In this document: in pieces, positions 16,568 through 25,511 of the stretch | How the letters are laid out: each line of letters begins with the position of its first letter | Position numbering within the stretch: position 1 is the first letter of the stretch | IMG/VR virus record: IMGVR_UViG_3300031707_000005 | Location: 1-64,000 of that record | Origin: a virus | Reading direction: 5' to 3' (one strand) | Length of the DNA stretch: 64,000 nt | The notes under the pieces: generated by a model | What the model saw: only the letters and a program-made list of their open reading frames with translations | Told to the model about the DNA's origin: nothing | The model's database searches: none | Program-made: the position numbers and the translations under genes

Positions 16568-17458
16568 TCAGCGTGTCACAATGAGACGCACGAGACCACG
16601 CGGGTTGTACGCGCCGATACCAAGATTCTCAAACATAGAGAACCCTATCGTACGTTCTTCCGGGTTATCCGCCGAGAGAACCGTGAGCTCTGTACGGACC
16701 GGAATACGGCCGAAGTGCTCGGGTTCGCAGCAGATGTAGACAACGCCCTTCGGAACGAGACGGCTGACGATGAACTGAGCATTCCAGCCCGTGCTCATCA
16801 TACCGGTCTTCCACAGCGTCGCCTGCGACTCGATATCCAACACGTCGCGACCGAACTTGCGGATATCCGCGTAGTCCGTTGCGTTCATGTAGACGCGAGC
16901 AACACGGAGGTCGTGCGCTTCGATCTCGGCAAACGCGTCCGCGAGGACGGCAGGCGAGATAGGAGCCACCACCGGGATGTCTGGGTTCGTTCCGCCCGGA
17001 AGCGAATCGAAACCATTCACCGCGATCGCGTCCATGATGCTGAAGACGCGATCGTCTTCGGCAGCCTGAACCTGCGCCTTACCAAGGTCCTGCATACGCT
17101 TCAGGAGGTCATAACGACGCTCCTTGATCTGCGTCAGCGGTGCCTTGGGGAGAGCTGCGATCTCGAAGAGCGGGAAAATCACGCGACGTGGCTTCGCCAC
17201 GGCGGTAATTGACTCGCCTTCTTCACCAATGACGTATGCAACGACATCGGGGTCCTTGTCGTAGATCGGAATCGCGCCATCGGGGAGCTGCTCGACCAAG
17301 AAGGTCTTACGACCAACGGACGAGTAGTCTCTACGCTCGCGCAACGGCTGGATCATCGATGCCGCGAGTCTGCGGCGACCGGCTGAAGAGCCGATGTACT
17401 GGTCGATGAGCTTCTCTTTGACAGTATTGTCAACAACTTTAACGTCAAACGGATTCAT
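16568..17458 (-). CDS. Major capsid protein (HK97-type)
   Basis: A 296-residue protein from ATG 17458. The N-terminus (MNPFDVKVVDNTVKEKLIDQ, then RRLAASMIQPLRERRDYSSVGRK) and the IPIYDKDPDVVAYVIGEEGE segment match a group of phage major head proteins. Later VARVYMNATDYADIRKFG and LTVLSADNPEERTIGFSMFENLGIGA fit the A and P domains of the HK97 fold. It forms the capsid shell. The coding region is unusually GC-rich compared with neighbours, consistent with high expression. The strong hairpin downstream and a separate leader upstream support high-level transcription. Confidence 0.85.
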   Translation of the reverse strand: MNPFDVKVVDNTVKEKLIDQYIGSSAGRRRLAASMIQPLRERRDYSSVGRKTFLVEQLPDGAIPIYDKDPDVVAYVIGEEGESITAVAKPRRVIFPLFEIAALPKAPLTQIKERRYDLLKRMQDLGKAQVQAAEDDRVFSIMDAIAVNGFDSLPGGTNPDIPVVAPISPAVLADAFAEIEAHDLRVARVYMNATDYADIRKFGRDVLDIESQATLWKTGMMSTGWNAQFIVSRLVPKGVVYICCEPEHFGRIPVRTELTVLSADNPEERTIGFSMFENLGIGAYNPRGLVRLIVTR

Positions 17459-17483
17459 GATGAATGTCCTTTCTTGTTCCAGC

Positions 17484-18149
17484 TCAGAAGTTGAGCTCGA
17501 GGAACATCTCCGCGCTTGACGCGTCGGGGGGTGAAAGAACGATTCCCATGCGGGTCACGTCCGGCTCAATAGCGACGCCTGCGGCACCGCTACCCGAAGT
17601 TGTGGCATTGATCCACTGCGTCTCGTACGAATCCTGCCAACGATTGGTCAGAAGTCCGTTTACCGACCCGTAGACTCGATCGCCCACTGAGTACGCAACC
17701 GCAGTACCAACCACACCACCACCAACGATGGTCTGGACCTGCGTCTCGTAGAGCTTCACACCGCCTGAGCCACCGCGCAGGAACGGACCCTTGCCCGAAG
17801 CCGGTCCGGGTGTGTTCTCAAACGCGTTACCAGCCGAATCGTTGATGAAGAGCCCGAGGGGACGGGTCTTTGCAACGAAAGCAGATGAAACGAGTGCGGC
17901 ACCGCCGATTGTATTGGGCCCGATATCAGGCCGGGTGAACGCCACTGAACCACCGAGAACGCCCTTTTTGACGTTCACAGGGATAGTGGTGCTTTTTGCC
18001 GAGGGCGTTGTTACGACGCTCGGATTGCTCTGCGTGAATCCGTCTGCCGCCAAGCTCGAAATCGAGTCCTTGATCAGCGAGTACAGGATTCGCAGGGCAG
18101 AAGTACTCAAGCGAAAATCGCCCGAGGCTTGACCGCCAATTGATCCCAT
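17484..18149 (-). CDS. Probable capsid decoration or head-completion protein
   Basis: A 221-residue protein from ATG 18149 with AGAAGGA upstream. It is rich in Gly, Ser and Thr, with short hydrophobic strands and PGPASGKGPFLRGGSGGVK in the middle. It has the same GC-rich codon style as the capsid gene and lies 25 bases upstream of it. Phages often place decoration or stabiliser proteins here. No decoration-family signature is visible, so the role is inferred from position. Confidence 0.6.
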   Translation of the reverse strand: MGSIGGQASGDFRLSTSALRILYSLIKDSISSLAADGFTQSNPSVVTTPSAKSTTIPVNVKKGVLGGSVAFTRPDIGPNTIGGAALVSSAFVAKTRPLGLFINDSAGNAFENTPGPASGKGPFLRGGSGGVKLYETQVQTIVGGGVVGTAVAYSVGDRVYGSVNGLLTNRWQDSYETQWINATTSGSGAAGVAIEPDVTRMGIVLSPPDASSAEMFLELNF

Positions 18150-18361
18150 GATAACTATATCCTTCTGTTGACTTAAGGTTTCTACGTATCTTCTGGTCTG
18201 TCTTAAAACGTAACTTCAGTTCGGTTAACCGCGAAGTTGTCCGTTTCTCGTCTTTCCTTCAGAGCGTATTACCTTAAGATCTACGAGTGGTGCCTGTCTA
18301 CGTATTATATATGTATCAGTTATCGAGTTAAGACCCTTGCAGTATCAAAACTCGACAAATA
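18150..18361 (-). promoter_or_regulatory. 212-base leader with candidate promoter for the capsid genes
   Basis: A gap with no gene. On the minus strand TTAACT (18331-18326), 16 bases, and TATAAT (18309-18304) form a plausible promoter 155 bases before the decoration gene's ATG. TCGAGTT and AACTCGA further upstream can pair. The long untranslated leader may help high expression of the capsid genes. Confidence 0.45.
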
Positions 18362-19648
18362 TCACGGTCTCTCCCAAAGATTCTCGAGGACTGTGTCCAC
18401 CGAGGCCTTCGCCGTATTCTTAACGGCACCAAGCTTCTTAGCTCCACCATTCGATGAAGCTACGCGACCGAAGCCACTCTCACGAGCAGCTGCTTCACGA
18501 CCAGAAGCCTGAATCTCACGCTGAGCCTGAACTTCAGGATCATCAGCAAAGAGACTATCAAGGGCGTCAGACGCGACCTTCGGATCGGGAGAATCGTCGC
18601 CGTCATCAAACGAAATGTCTGAAGCCATCATGGGCATCGCAGCGGGAGCTGCGGGTACACCACTAAAGAGAGCCGACAGGTCGTCACCATCAGCGGCCGG
18701 AGCGGCCGGAGGACATGGGGCACAAGCCTCGCCACCTTCACTATTCAGCATGGAATCAAGCATGGCCATCTCTTCGGCAGAGAGACCATGAGCCTCTTGC
18801 TGCTCCTGAGAGGTCGTACCTTCCTCTTCCTCTTCCTCTTGCTGTTCCTGCTGAGCCTGTTGTTCCTGCTGAGCCTGTTGCTCCTGCTGAGCCTGTTGCT
18901 CCTGCTGAGAGGTCTTACCCTGCTGTTCTTCCTGCTGTTCCTGCTCCTGCTCCTGCTGAGAGGTCTTACCCTGCTGTTCTTCCTGCTGTTCCTGCTCCTG
19001 AGCAAGGCGAGAAGACGCGATAGTACGGATAATGGACTTGAGCGTCGGATCATCAACCGACATCATGATCGATCCGAGTTGTTCAACAGACTTGGCAGTA
19101 GCAGTCGCACCAAGCATACGAGCCGCGAGCTTTGTGCACGCGAGAGCACGCTTAAACTTCGACTGTTTGGGAAGAGAATTCGGCGAGACAGCGTCAAGAC
19201 GCTTTAACATCGCGACAATTGACTTATCAGGCAAAGCCATCAAATCAATGGTAGCACCTTCAATGAGCTTATCGTCGGCAGTGCGAAGAGTCGCACGAGC
19301 AAGACGCTCACAAGCCATAGCACGACGCTCAGCGGCAGTCTTGGCATTATCATACTTGCCCTTACCGTTCCATTGGTCCGAGTCCTTATGCTTCCACGTA
19401 TCTTCACGGAATTCGCCGAATCCGACTTCATTCCGCTTGACGTGATCGCCATCATACTCGCCCTTAACGGACATCTTGTCCGCTGGGACAGGAGTTTCCG
19501 CCCAAGAATCGGGATCACCATTCTCATAGTCGACAGGCGACGGCTGAGGATGTTCCTGATTCATTGTGTAAATGTCAGCTTTACGCGAAGTCGCCGCCTG
19601 ACGCGGGGTCTCGCTAGTTTTGCCTTGCCAGGTGGATCGAGCTCGCAT
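18362..19648 (-). CDS. Candidate scaffold/core protein with Gln-rich repeats
   Basis: A 428-residue protein from ATG 19648 with AGGAGG nine bases before. It has a polar N-terminus and a helical middle (KRALACTKLAARMLGATATAK). A Gln/Glu repeat tract at ~210-300 has EQEQQEEQQGKTSQQ twice, then AQQEQQ units and a Glu run. An acidic Ala-rich part follows, with a C-terminal FGRVASSNGGAKKLG motif. Repetitive, acidic, low-complexity proteins just upstream of the capsid gene are typical scaffold or internal-core proteins. The role is inferred from position and composition. Confidence 0.55.
   Translation of the reverse strand: MRARSTWQGKTSETPRQAATSRKADIYTMNQEHPQPSPVDYENGDPDSWAETPVPADKMSVKGEYDGDHVKRNEVGFGEFREDTWKHKDSDQWNGKGKYDNAKTAAERRAMACERLARATLRTADDKLIEGATIDLMALPDKSIVAMLKRLDAVSPNSLPKQSKFKRALACTKLAARMLGATATAKSVEQLGSIMMSVDDPTLKSIIRTIASSRLAQEQEQQEEQQGKTSQQEQEQEQQEEQQGKTSQQEQQAQQEQQAQQEQQAQQEQQEEEEEEGTTSQEQQEAHGLSAEEMAMLDSMLNSEGGEACAPCPPAAPAADGDDLSALFSGVPAAPAAMPMMASDISFDDGDDSPDPKVASDALDSLFADDPEVQAQREIQASGREAAARESGFGRVASSNGGAKKLGAVKNTAKASVDTVLENLWERP
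18830..19010 (-). repeat. Tandem repeats coding for Gln/Glu-rich units
   Basis: Two longer copies encode EQEQQEEQQGKTSQQ. They are followed by four ~18-base units encoding AQQEQQ or similar. The purely repetitive codon use (CTGCTG on the plus strand) makes slippage likely. Confidence 0.75.
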
Positions 19649-19686
19649 ATTCAAGTGCCTCCTACGAAACGTCTTTTATGAGAAAT

Positions 19687-22419
19687 TTAAATGTTAGAGA
19701 CGGAAGCAATCCGTCCCTTCCAAATCAAAAAGTTTTCTTCATTCGAAGAGAGATCTCGACCTAGCCTAAGTTTGCAGGCTGCAAGAAAAGATGTCTCACT
19801 TGGGAAGTTCAGCATCGGTCCAACTTTCATCGCAGTCTTGTAAAGGTGCGATGAATAATTGCGTCCATAGACGCGATCCTCAATCCATGAAAGGACTATC
19901 AAATCCTTTGGAGTCATTTTAGACGCCCGAACGGCTTTTATACCACCTTCATGAACGATTCGATACGCCTTTGAAGACCACTTATGAAGAAGTGGAACTT
20001 TAGGATATAACTTTTGAACTCTACGATCGAATTCATTAGAAGAACGAACAAAGTTATCATTACCTTCGAGAACACTTGGAGCAGGGGCGACAGTTCCAAC
20101 GTCTTCAGGTTTCGGCTCGAGCTTTTCACCGAGTTTATCAACCATGATTGATAAAAGTTGCTCTTGAGCTTTCTCAAGCATCTCATCAATCTTATCGGAT
20201 TTGGGTCCGGCAGGTTCAGATGGATCCTGGCCACCCTGATCCTGGCCACCCTGATCCTGGCCACCCTGATCCTGGCCACCCTGATCAAGACCTTGATCTT
20301 GATCGCCTTGATCAAAAAGTTGACTAAGATCCTGGTCCTGACCACCCTGATCTTGTTGAGCAGTGCGCGAAGAAGCTGCTTTCTTTATACCATCCGGTAA
20401 CGGAACGTCAGTACGAATTTTATAAACCTTCTCGGCTTCTTCAAGACGTGCAGCAATTTGCGTGCTATCCGGGTTCAGAATATTTCGACGAACAGCACCA
20501 CGGAAAGCAGGGTTTCTAACCCACGATGCTTCGATAAACTGATTCGAATTTGGTATAGACGCGTGTCCAATTAACTCAGCTACCGGGTGTTCAATACCCT
20601 GCTCGTCGGAAAATTTATTTCCTTTACCAACATAAAGAACACAAGGACAAAGTTGAGAATCGTCTGCAGCAACATTTCCGCAGCAAGTGCAGATAGTGAA
20701 AAGAGATATACAATTAGAAACTCCAACGCCGTTTACAACATATGAATGATCCACATCAACTTGAAGATCATATACAAATCCATTTAATTTCGAATTTTCA
20801 ATATTCTTGACGACAGAGTATACATGGCCTTTGGAAATCCAACGATCACAATTCCCGGAATTTCTTTTTTCGAAAGAGGTACCGGATTTTCTGATTTTCT
20901 CCGACGGAATGATGAAGGAACCAGAGTTTCTAATCCGAATCTGGTGATCAATACCAGAAGAATTCGGAAGCATCTTTGTCCCTTTCCTCGGGATCGAAGA
21001 TAATGTTCCGATGAGACCACAGCGGTTCAGAATAGTAAGAAACTGAGTTGCGAGACCCTTGTTACGAGTAGATATGAAAACTTGTTTCGTTCCACGTTTG
21101 GTCGAACTAATACACCCATCAGAGTCTATGACACCCGAAAGAAATGCAAGTTGATGTTTTTTCGGCCACAAAAGAACATCTCGTTCAAGGCATTTATCAA
21201 GAGCTCGTCGACCCGTAACATGACGATCAACCAAACCACGAACGGCTCTTGATGAACTAACGAGGTAGTTGGCTCCTCTACGCGTCGAACGCGAAACAGT
21301 TTTCGGAATAGAGCCGCCGACTGCTATTCTCATTTCCTTGGCAAGCCAAGAAATGCGATTTATTTCGGATTCAACGAAGTTCGTTATTGATGCGTGTTCT
21401 TCCGAAGCATCAAGGCAGAAACCAACACCAACGGTTGAGTCGTGTTTATTTTCGAATTTCCAACCATCTCCAACCCAAAGACCAAGGAGCCGAGCTTCCG
21501 ATTCCGTGCAAGAAGGGACCACTTCGCCCTTCAAAATCGGAGTAGCAACAATATCTCCAATTTCAAGGCATCCGGCTTCACGATATTCAAAACCGTAAGC
21601 TTCCGGACGAAGACGCTTCTTACCACGTCGTACATCATATTGCACGATATCGCGAGGGACAGCATAAAATTTATGATTATTTGTCGCATGGATCGAGGGA
21701 AGTCCTACCACCTTCACACGACGCATAGACCAACGGTTTTCCCTGATCTGAAGATTATCGACTCGACAGATATTTCCCTTTTGGGAAATGACTTCCATAT
21801 CAGGGCGAATCTCTTCAATAGGGAGAGTAGTCCCATCTGCCATTAGAACGGGCGTACCCGCTTCAAAGCAGCCCATGGACATCGCGTTAATATCACCGGA
21901 CACGATATCCGTAACAAGCTGACGGTGCTTACGATCAGTAGCAACCAGTATGTCAATATAAGCTGATTTCCCGAGGTCTCGGGCGATGGCGTCAACAATG
22001 AAGCCTTTTGATAAATCCGGAAGCTGGATATGCTCGAGATAGTTATGAGCTCCGATGAACGTTCGGTATGTAGAAAGAAGAAGCGAACGTTCCCAAGCAT
22101 CGCCGTTATTATTAATAATCTCGTGACATTCCGGTTTAATACGGAAATCAGGCCAACGAACATCAATCTGAACGCCCTGAGTCATACTGCGTCCGGTCTT
22201 CACACCCTTGGGGGTGTATGTATCGACGGACGCGACAATCGTGGCATGTGATAGAAGATATTGCTTCGGATCGCATTTACGAAGAACGGTCTTAGCCACA
22301 CGGTGTATATGATCACGTGGAACCGCACCTTCGTTTTGATTACGAAGAGTTTCCATCCAGTCATCAAATTCGATTCCAGGTCTCGAGACAATAGCTTTAG
22401 CTGTGCGTCTAAATGACAT
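19687..22419 (-). CDS. Prohead maturation/structural protein interrupted by an intein
   Basis: A 910-residue frame from ATG 22419. Residues 184-569 form an intein. The spliced 524-residue protein has DIDILVATDRKHRQLVTDIVSGD, GDINAMSMG joined to CISLFTICTCCGN, and a GHASIPNSNQFIEASWVRNPAF block. This matches a phage family found beside portal and capsid genes and thought to be a capsid maturation protease or core protein. A Gln/Gly/Asp repeat follows (~700-740), then a helical C-terminus ending GRIAS. The catalytic role is not proven by sequence. The Cys pair CTCC probably binds metal. Confidence 0.7.
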   Translation of the reverse strand: MSFRRTAKAIVSRPGIEFDDWMETLRNQNEGAVPRDHIHRVAKTVLRKCDPKQYLLSHATIVASVDTYTPKGVKTGRSMTQGVQIDVRWPDFRIKPECHEIINNNGDAWERSLLLSTYRTFIGAHNYLEHIQLPDLSKGFIVDAIARDLGKSAYIDILVATDRKHRQLVTDIVSGDINAMSMGCFEAGTPVLMADGTTLPIEEIRPDMEVISQKGNICRVDNLQIRENRWSMRRVKVVGLPSIHATNNHKFYAVPRDIVQYDVRRGKKRLRPEAYGFEYREAGCLEIGDIVATPILKGEVVPSCTESEARLLGLWVGDGWKFENKHDSTVGVGFCLDASEEHASITNFVESEINRISWLAKEMRIAVGGSIPKTVSRSTRRGANYLVSSSRAVRGLVDRHVTGRRALDKCLERDVLLWPKKHQLAFLSGVIDSDGCISSTKRGTKQVFISTRNKGLATQFLTILNRCGLIGTLSSIPRKGTKMLPNSSGIDHQIRIRNSGSFIIPSEKIRKSGTSFEKRNSGNCDRWISKGHVYSVVKNIENSKLNGFVYDLQVDVDHSYVVNGVGVSNCISLFTICTCCGNVAADDSQLCPCVLYVGKGNKFSDEQGIEHPVAELIGHASIPNSNQFIEASWVRNPAFRGAVRRNILNPDSTQIAARLEEAEKVYKIRTDVPLPDGIKKAASSRTAQQDQGGQDQDLSQLFDQGDQDQGLDQGGQDQGGQDQGGQDQGGQDPSEPAGPKSDKIDEMLEKAQEQLLSIMVDKLGEKLEPKPEDVGTVAPAPSVLEGNDNFVRSSNEFDRRVQKLYPKVPLLHKWSSKAYRIVHEGGIKAVRASKMTPKDLIVLSWIEDRVYGRNYSSHLYKTAMKVGPMLNFPSETSFLAACKLRLGRDLSSNEENFLIWKGRIASVSNI
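20226..20285 (-). repeat. 15-base repeat, four copies (Gly-Gln-Asp-Gln-Gly)
   Basis: CCTGGCCACCCTGAT repeats four times exactly on the plus strand, coding QDQGG on the minus strand inside the maturation protein's disordered segment. Confidence 0.9.
20713..21870 (-). other. Intein in the maturation protein gene (386 residues, LAGLIDADG type)
   Basis: It starts CFEAGTPVLMADGTTLPIEE (splicing block A, Cys1) and ends with VYDLQVDVDHSYVVNG ... SN followed by extein Cys, the block F/G pattern with a terminal Asn. In between are two dodecapeptide-like motifs (LLGLWVGDGWK and FLSGVIDSDGC), so it carries a LAGLIDADG homing endonuclease and is likely mobile. Extein joins at G|C, giving MSMGCISLF. Block H shows His before the Asn region in HSYVVNG. 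Confidence 0.9.
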
Positions 22420-22454
22420 TGCAACCGGAGAATTTAAAGCAAGTCTAAAATCAA

Positions 22455-23030
22455 ATGGGTCGTAAATTAACTATACTGGACCGTACCCGCTATATGAGCG
22501 ATAAAGTAGCAGATCTACTCCGACATGTCAGCACCTCAAAGGTGGAAATAATGTTGTCGGAGCAGAATGTGGTTTCCGGAATCCCGGACTCCGGTTTTTG
22601 GCCAAGGGTTACTATCAGTATCCCGGGCAAATTCAGGACATTTCCACTTACCTACTATAAACAGCAAACTAAACAAACAAGTAGTATACTCAGTGAACTC
22701 GAAGTAGAAATTCTCATATTGGTTAGTGGGGGCTCAAAAACCGATGTAAACCATTATGGACGTAAAAGGGAACTAAGAGGTGCTGCTGCCAGAATACAGG
22801 GTGTCATTAATAGAGCCATTCTAAAGGCATCAACGAAAGACCCGATGGCCACTAGACATGCAGCTGCATCCCGTCGATATAGAAAGAATAAATTCTTGCA
22901 AAAGTTCAAAGACTTCTGCAAGACGAACGGTTACGGAGTCGAATATGAAGACATCAGACCATCGGAACTTGGAAAAGTCTGGGATGACGTCCGACGAACG
23001 AAGCTAGCCGAGTCCGTGATGGACAGCTAA
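22455..23030 (+). CDS. Hypothetical basic plus-strand protein in the head cluster
   Basis: A 191-residue protein from ATG 22455 with no clear ribosome binding site. The N-terminal half is beta-rich (VEIMLSEQNVVSG, FWPRVTISIPGKFRTFPLTYY). The C-terminal third is basic and helical (AAASRRYRKNKFLQKFKDFCK, KVWDDVRRTKLAE). It interrupts an otherwise minus-strand operon and is convergent with gene 23031, sharing one border. Insertion of an accessory gene between head genes is likely. No family recognised. Confidence 0.65.
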   Translation: MGRKLTILDRTRYMSDKVADLLRHVSTSKVEIMLSEQNVVSGIPDSGFWPRVTISIPGKFRTFPLTYYKQQTKQTSSILSELEVEILILVSGGSKTDVNHYGRKRELRGAAARIQGVINRAILKASTKDPMATRHAAASRRYRKNKFLQKFKDFCKTNGYGVEYEDIRPSELGKVWDDVRRTKLAESVMDS

Positions 23031-23780
23031 TTATTTTGCGGACGCCATTCTCATTCGCTTGATAACCGGCAAAAGAGCTGTTCTGAGTCTCGGACTCGAA
23101 TGAGCAAGTCGGATCAATACCGGGAGAGCAGAAGAAATGGATGAAGTTTTGTGATGTTTGAGAATATCATAAATTTCTCTCATCATAACTTGGACTTCAG
23201 TCTTCGGATCCAGGACATCATATACTTCTTGCATCAGGGACTGGGTTTCATCTGAAGGCGTTTTTTTAGTTTCAACCTTAGGTTCAGTCTGCTTCGAGAG
23301 ACCCTCGGCACCCTTCAAAACAGACTTGATCCCGCCTTCAGAAGGTTCTTCCTCGAGATCGTCGAGCTCAACAAGAAATTGTTCCAATTCTTTAAGGTGA
23401 GGAACGTCTTTATCTTCGCCTTCACCAGCGACTCGAGCCGAAGCGCTCTTCGCGCTCTTCGCGCTCTTCATCTTCTTAACGATCTCGCGAAGTTTTTCTT
23501 TTTCTTCAGCGGCTTCATCGTCAAAGAACTTCACAAATTCAGCCGACGCAGGATCGAGATCACCTGATTTGATTTTCTCAAGAGCCTTCTTCAAGGTATC
23601 CTGAAGCTTCTTCAGAACCGGGGCAGCCGACTCGAAATCTGAGTCAAAAGACTTCGGTTTCGGATCTGGATTTTCAGCCGCATATTGAAGAGTAGCCTTC
23701 TCGAGCTCGTATCCGAGAATTGGGTTGCTACTGGAAACGCGGCTAGCGATCTCCATTAATTTTGCGATATGCTGGTTCAT
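23031..23780 (-). CDS. Virion or core protein with Lys/Glu-rich middle
   Basis: A 249-residue protein from ATG 23780 (a longer upstream start overlaps its neighbour). The N-terminus carries IAKLMEIASRVSSSNP. The middle is charged with a KSAKSAKSASARVAG repeat. The C-terminus (~200-249) has SALPVLIRLAHSSPRLRTALLP, a module also found at the C-terminus of 25512-27014. The two may share a partner in the capsid. Charged, partly disordered composition fits a scaffold or internal protein. Function unproven. Confidence 0.65.
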   Translation of the reverse strand: MNQHIAKLMEIASRVSSSNPILGYELEKATLQYAAENPDPKPKSFDSDFESAAPVLKKLQDTLKKALEKIKSGDLDPASAEFVKFFDDEAAEEKEKLREIVKKMKSAKSAKSASARVAGEGEDKDVPHLKELEQFLVELDDLEEEPSEGGIKSVLKGAEGLSKQTEPKVETKKTPSDETQSLMQEVYDVLDPKTEVQVMMREIYDILKHHKTSSISSALPVLIRLAHSSPRLRTALLPVIKRMRMASAK

Positions 23781-23782
23781 AG

Positions 23783-24226
23783 TCAAATACCCAATTCTGT
23801 ATTCGCTCGAGTTAGATCGGAGATCCACTCTGCAAGAATTTCTGGAATTTCCGTGTCCTTGGTTTTCTCAAAACGTGCAAGTGCACGATTTCCAGCGTAT
23901 GAATGAGGGATACCGAGATCCGGATAATCGATCGTTTCATCAATCGGTTTTCCGTTAAGGGTCCAAACCTCTTTCTCGGTACCACCACCAGAATCAATCA
24001 ATCCATGGCCTACAAGCTCTCCAAGAGAGGTGTCGGCAACGACATGAAAACTACCATAACTACGTTTATCACCAGTTTCGTAAACAAATTCTTTAACAGT
24101 CACAGGGGCTATGGCAGCTATGATTTTCTTCAAATCACGCGCCACAAGTGCGCGATCCGGATTCCGAGATTTATTGATTGCTGATGCAATCCGACGAAGA
24201 GTCTTGGAAAGTTCCGACGGTTCCAT
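23783..24226 (-). CDS. Hypothetical protein of the head cluster
   Basis: A 147-residue protein overlapping its upstream neighbour by one base (TAATG). It begins with a helical LRRIASAINKSRNPDRALVARDLKKIIAAI and then a compact domain (VKEFVYETGDKRSYGSFHVV, GTEKEVWTLNGKPIDETIDYPDL). The N-terminal RIAS motif recurs in other virion genes. No family recognised. Confidence 0.6.
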   Translation of the reverse strand: MEPSELSKTLRRIASAINKSRNPDRALVARDLKKIIAAIAPVTVKEFVYETGDKRSYGSFHVVADTSLGELVGHGLIDSGGGTEKEVWTLNGKPIDETIDYPDLGIPHSYAGNRALARFEKTKDTEIPEILAEWISDLTRANTELGI

Positions 24227-24915
24227 TAGTGAAGATCCTTAGGATGAATCACAAAGCTACAATCTTGGCATTGCAAGACTTTTTTACCCGCACGATAGAC
24301 ACGTGGCTTAAGTAAGCCTTTGCACCGAGGACAGGACACCTTCCCAGAAGATTTCTCTTGTTGGGTTACTTTGTACCGACGCTTGTTATTCTTCCAGTAA
24401 ATTGCAACTCGACGGCCGAGTTCATATAGATTCGAGACCGTCAGTCGAACGGCTTCTTGCCCATACTCAGGACCGAAGGTAGAAGACATACGGAAATATG
24501 TCTCGACCTCGTCCATACCACAGTGCCACGCTTCACAGGCTGCTCTCCATAAAGGAAGAGTCCTATCTTCATAAGCGTCGACAGCGCGACTGGCGAGTGA
24601 CTTACGGAATTTCTCATCAGCCTTCTGAACCGGCTTCGAATTAATATTCCGAGCACCTTCCCAGGTTGAATAACTCTGGTCAGCTTGTGACGGAGCGAAG
24701 TACTCAGAAGTATCTCTGATTAACTCCGAAGCTGTCTCGAGCTCTGCACCCCAAGGCCATTGGACCTGAACTTTCCCGGTGTCCACGTTCGAATAGAGAA
24801 CTCGACCAATATAGGGACTCATAACGAAGTCGCGCAACCCAGCCTTGCGCACGACATCGCCGGTATTAAAATCCCTAGCAATCAGTTGGTCATCTACGAA
24901 CGCAGTCCGGTGCAT
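24226..24915 (-). CDS. Structural protein with C-terminal zinc ribbon
   Basis: A 229-residue protein from ATG 24915. A KOW-like opening (TGDVVRKAGLRDFVMSPYIG, VLYSNVDTGKVQVQW) starts it, a helical middle follows, and the C-terminal ~35 residues form a four-Cys ribbon (CPRCKGLLKPRVYRAG, LQCQDCSFVIHP). It lies in a chain of overlapping genes between the maturation protein and the portal. Binding DNA or another head protein is inferred only from the ribbon. Confidence 0.6.
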   Translation of the reverse strand: MHRTAFVDDQLIARDFNTGDVVRKAGLRDFVMSPYIGRVLYSNVDTGKVQVQWPWGAELETASELIRDTSEYFAPSQADQSYSTWEGARNINSKPVQKADEKFRKSLASRAVDAYEDRTLPLWRAACEAWHCGMDEVETYFRMSSTFGPEYGQEAVRLTVSNLYELGRRVAIYWKNNKRRYKVTQQEKSSGKVSCPRCKGLLKPRVYRAGKKVLQCQDCSFVIHPKDLH

Positions 24916-24951
24916 CTGGGTCTCCCTGGTGCCTCAGCCAGCAAACCAAGC

Positions 24952-25470
24952 TCAAGGAGCCCAGGTCTTACCAGCGGACGCGGTACGGGGAGCTTCAGAA
25001 CCCTGCTTGGTGCTCTTACCGGCAGGACCCTTCGTCCAAGAAGGTTGCTTCTTGGTCGGTTCGGCCCATTCCGATAGATCACGGACCTGATGTTCCTTAC
25101 GATCGGTCACCGTTGTGGTGCGGTCCTGATCGTAGTTGTCGATCCCATCAGCATTGAAAGACTTCTCAGTCTTATGCATGTATGGCTCGTCCGAATCCGA
25201 CTGGATCACCTTATTCGGGTTGTCGAACGTATCCATATACTTCTCATCGGAGTCCTTCTGAAGAACCTTCGCGACCTTCGTCGCGTGGCGCTTCAGGGCA
25301 TCATTACCGAACGCTGCGACCTGAAAACGGTCAGCAAACGTATCGATATCACGTGTAAGAGCCGCAGCAACCCGCGGGTCCATCTTACCCGCTTTAGCGA
25401 GAAGGTCAATCTTATTAGCGGTCTCGTCGAGATTCGCGAGGACCTTGTTAGCAACTTGCTTCTGAATCAT
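24952..25470 (-). CDS. Hypothetical head-cluster protein
   Basis: A 172-residue protein. ATG 25470 is chosen because of GGAG nine bases upstream. The N-terminal ~85 residues are helical (QKQVANKVLANLDETANKIDL, DTFADRFQVAAFGNDALKRH). The rest is hydrophilic with SDEPYMHKTEKSF repeats and ends in SEAPRTASAGKTWAP, another Arg-hydrophobic-Ala-Ser motif. Likely internal or connector protein by context. Confidence 0.6.
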   Translation of the reverse strand: MIQKQVANKVLANLDETANKIDLLAKAGKMDPRVAAALTRDIDTFADRFQVAAFGNDALKRHATKVAKVLQKDSDEKYMDTFDNPNKVIQSDSDEPYMHKTEKSFNADGIDNYDQDRTTTVTDRKEHQVRDLSEWAEPTKKQPSWTKGPAGKSTKQGSEAPRTASAGKTWAP

Positions 25471-25511
25471 GAGTATCTCCGGGCTTACCCTATAAGGGTT
25501 GCATGAAAGGT

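Noticed and set aside
18715-19207. Plus-strand Leu-rich and Pro/Ala-rich frames
   Set aside because: They are antisense shadows of the Gln/Glu repeats in the scaffold candidate gene.
20226-20285. Four exact 15-base repeats as a possible CRISPR array
   Set aside because: Units are directly adjacent with no spacers and they encode a Gly/Gln repeat in frame.
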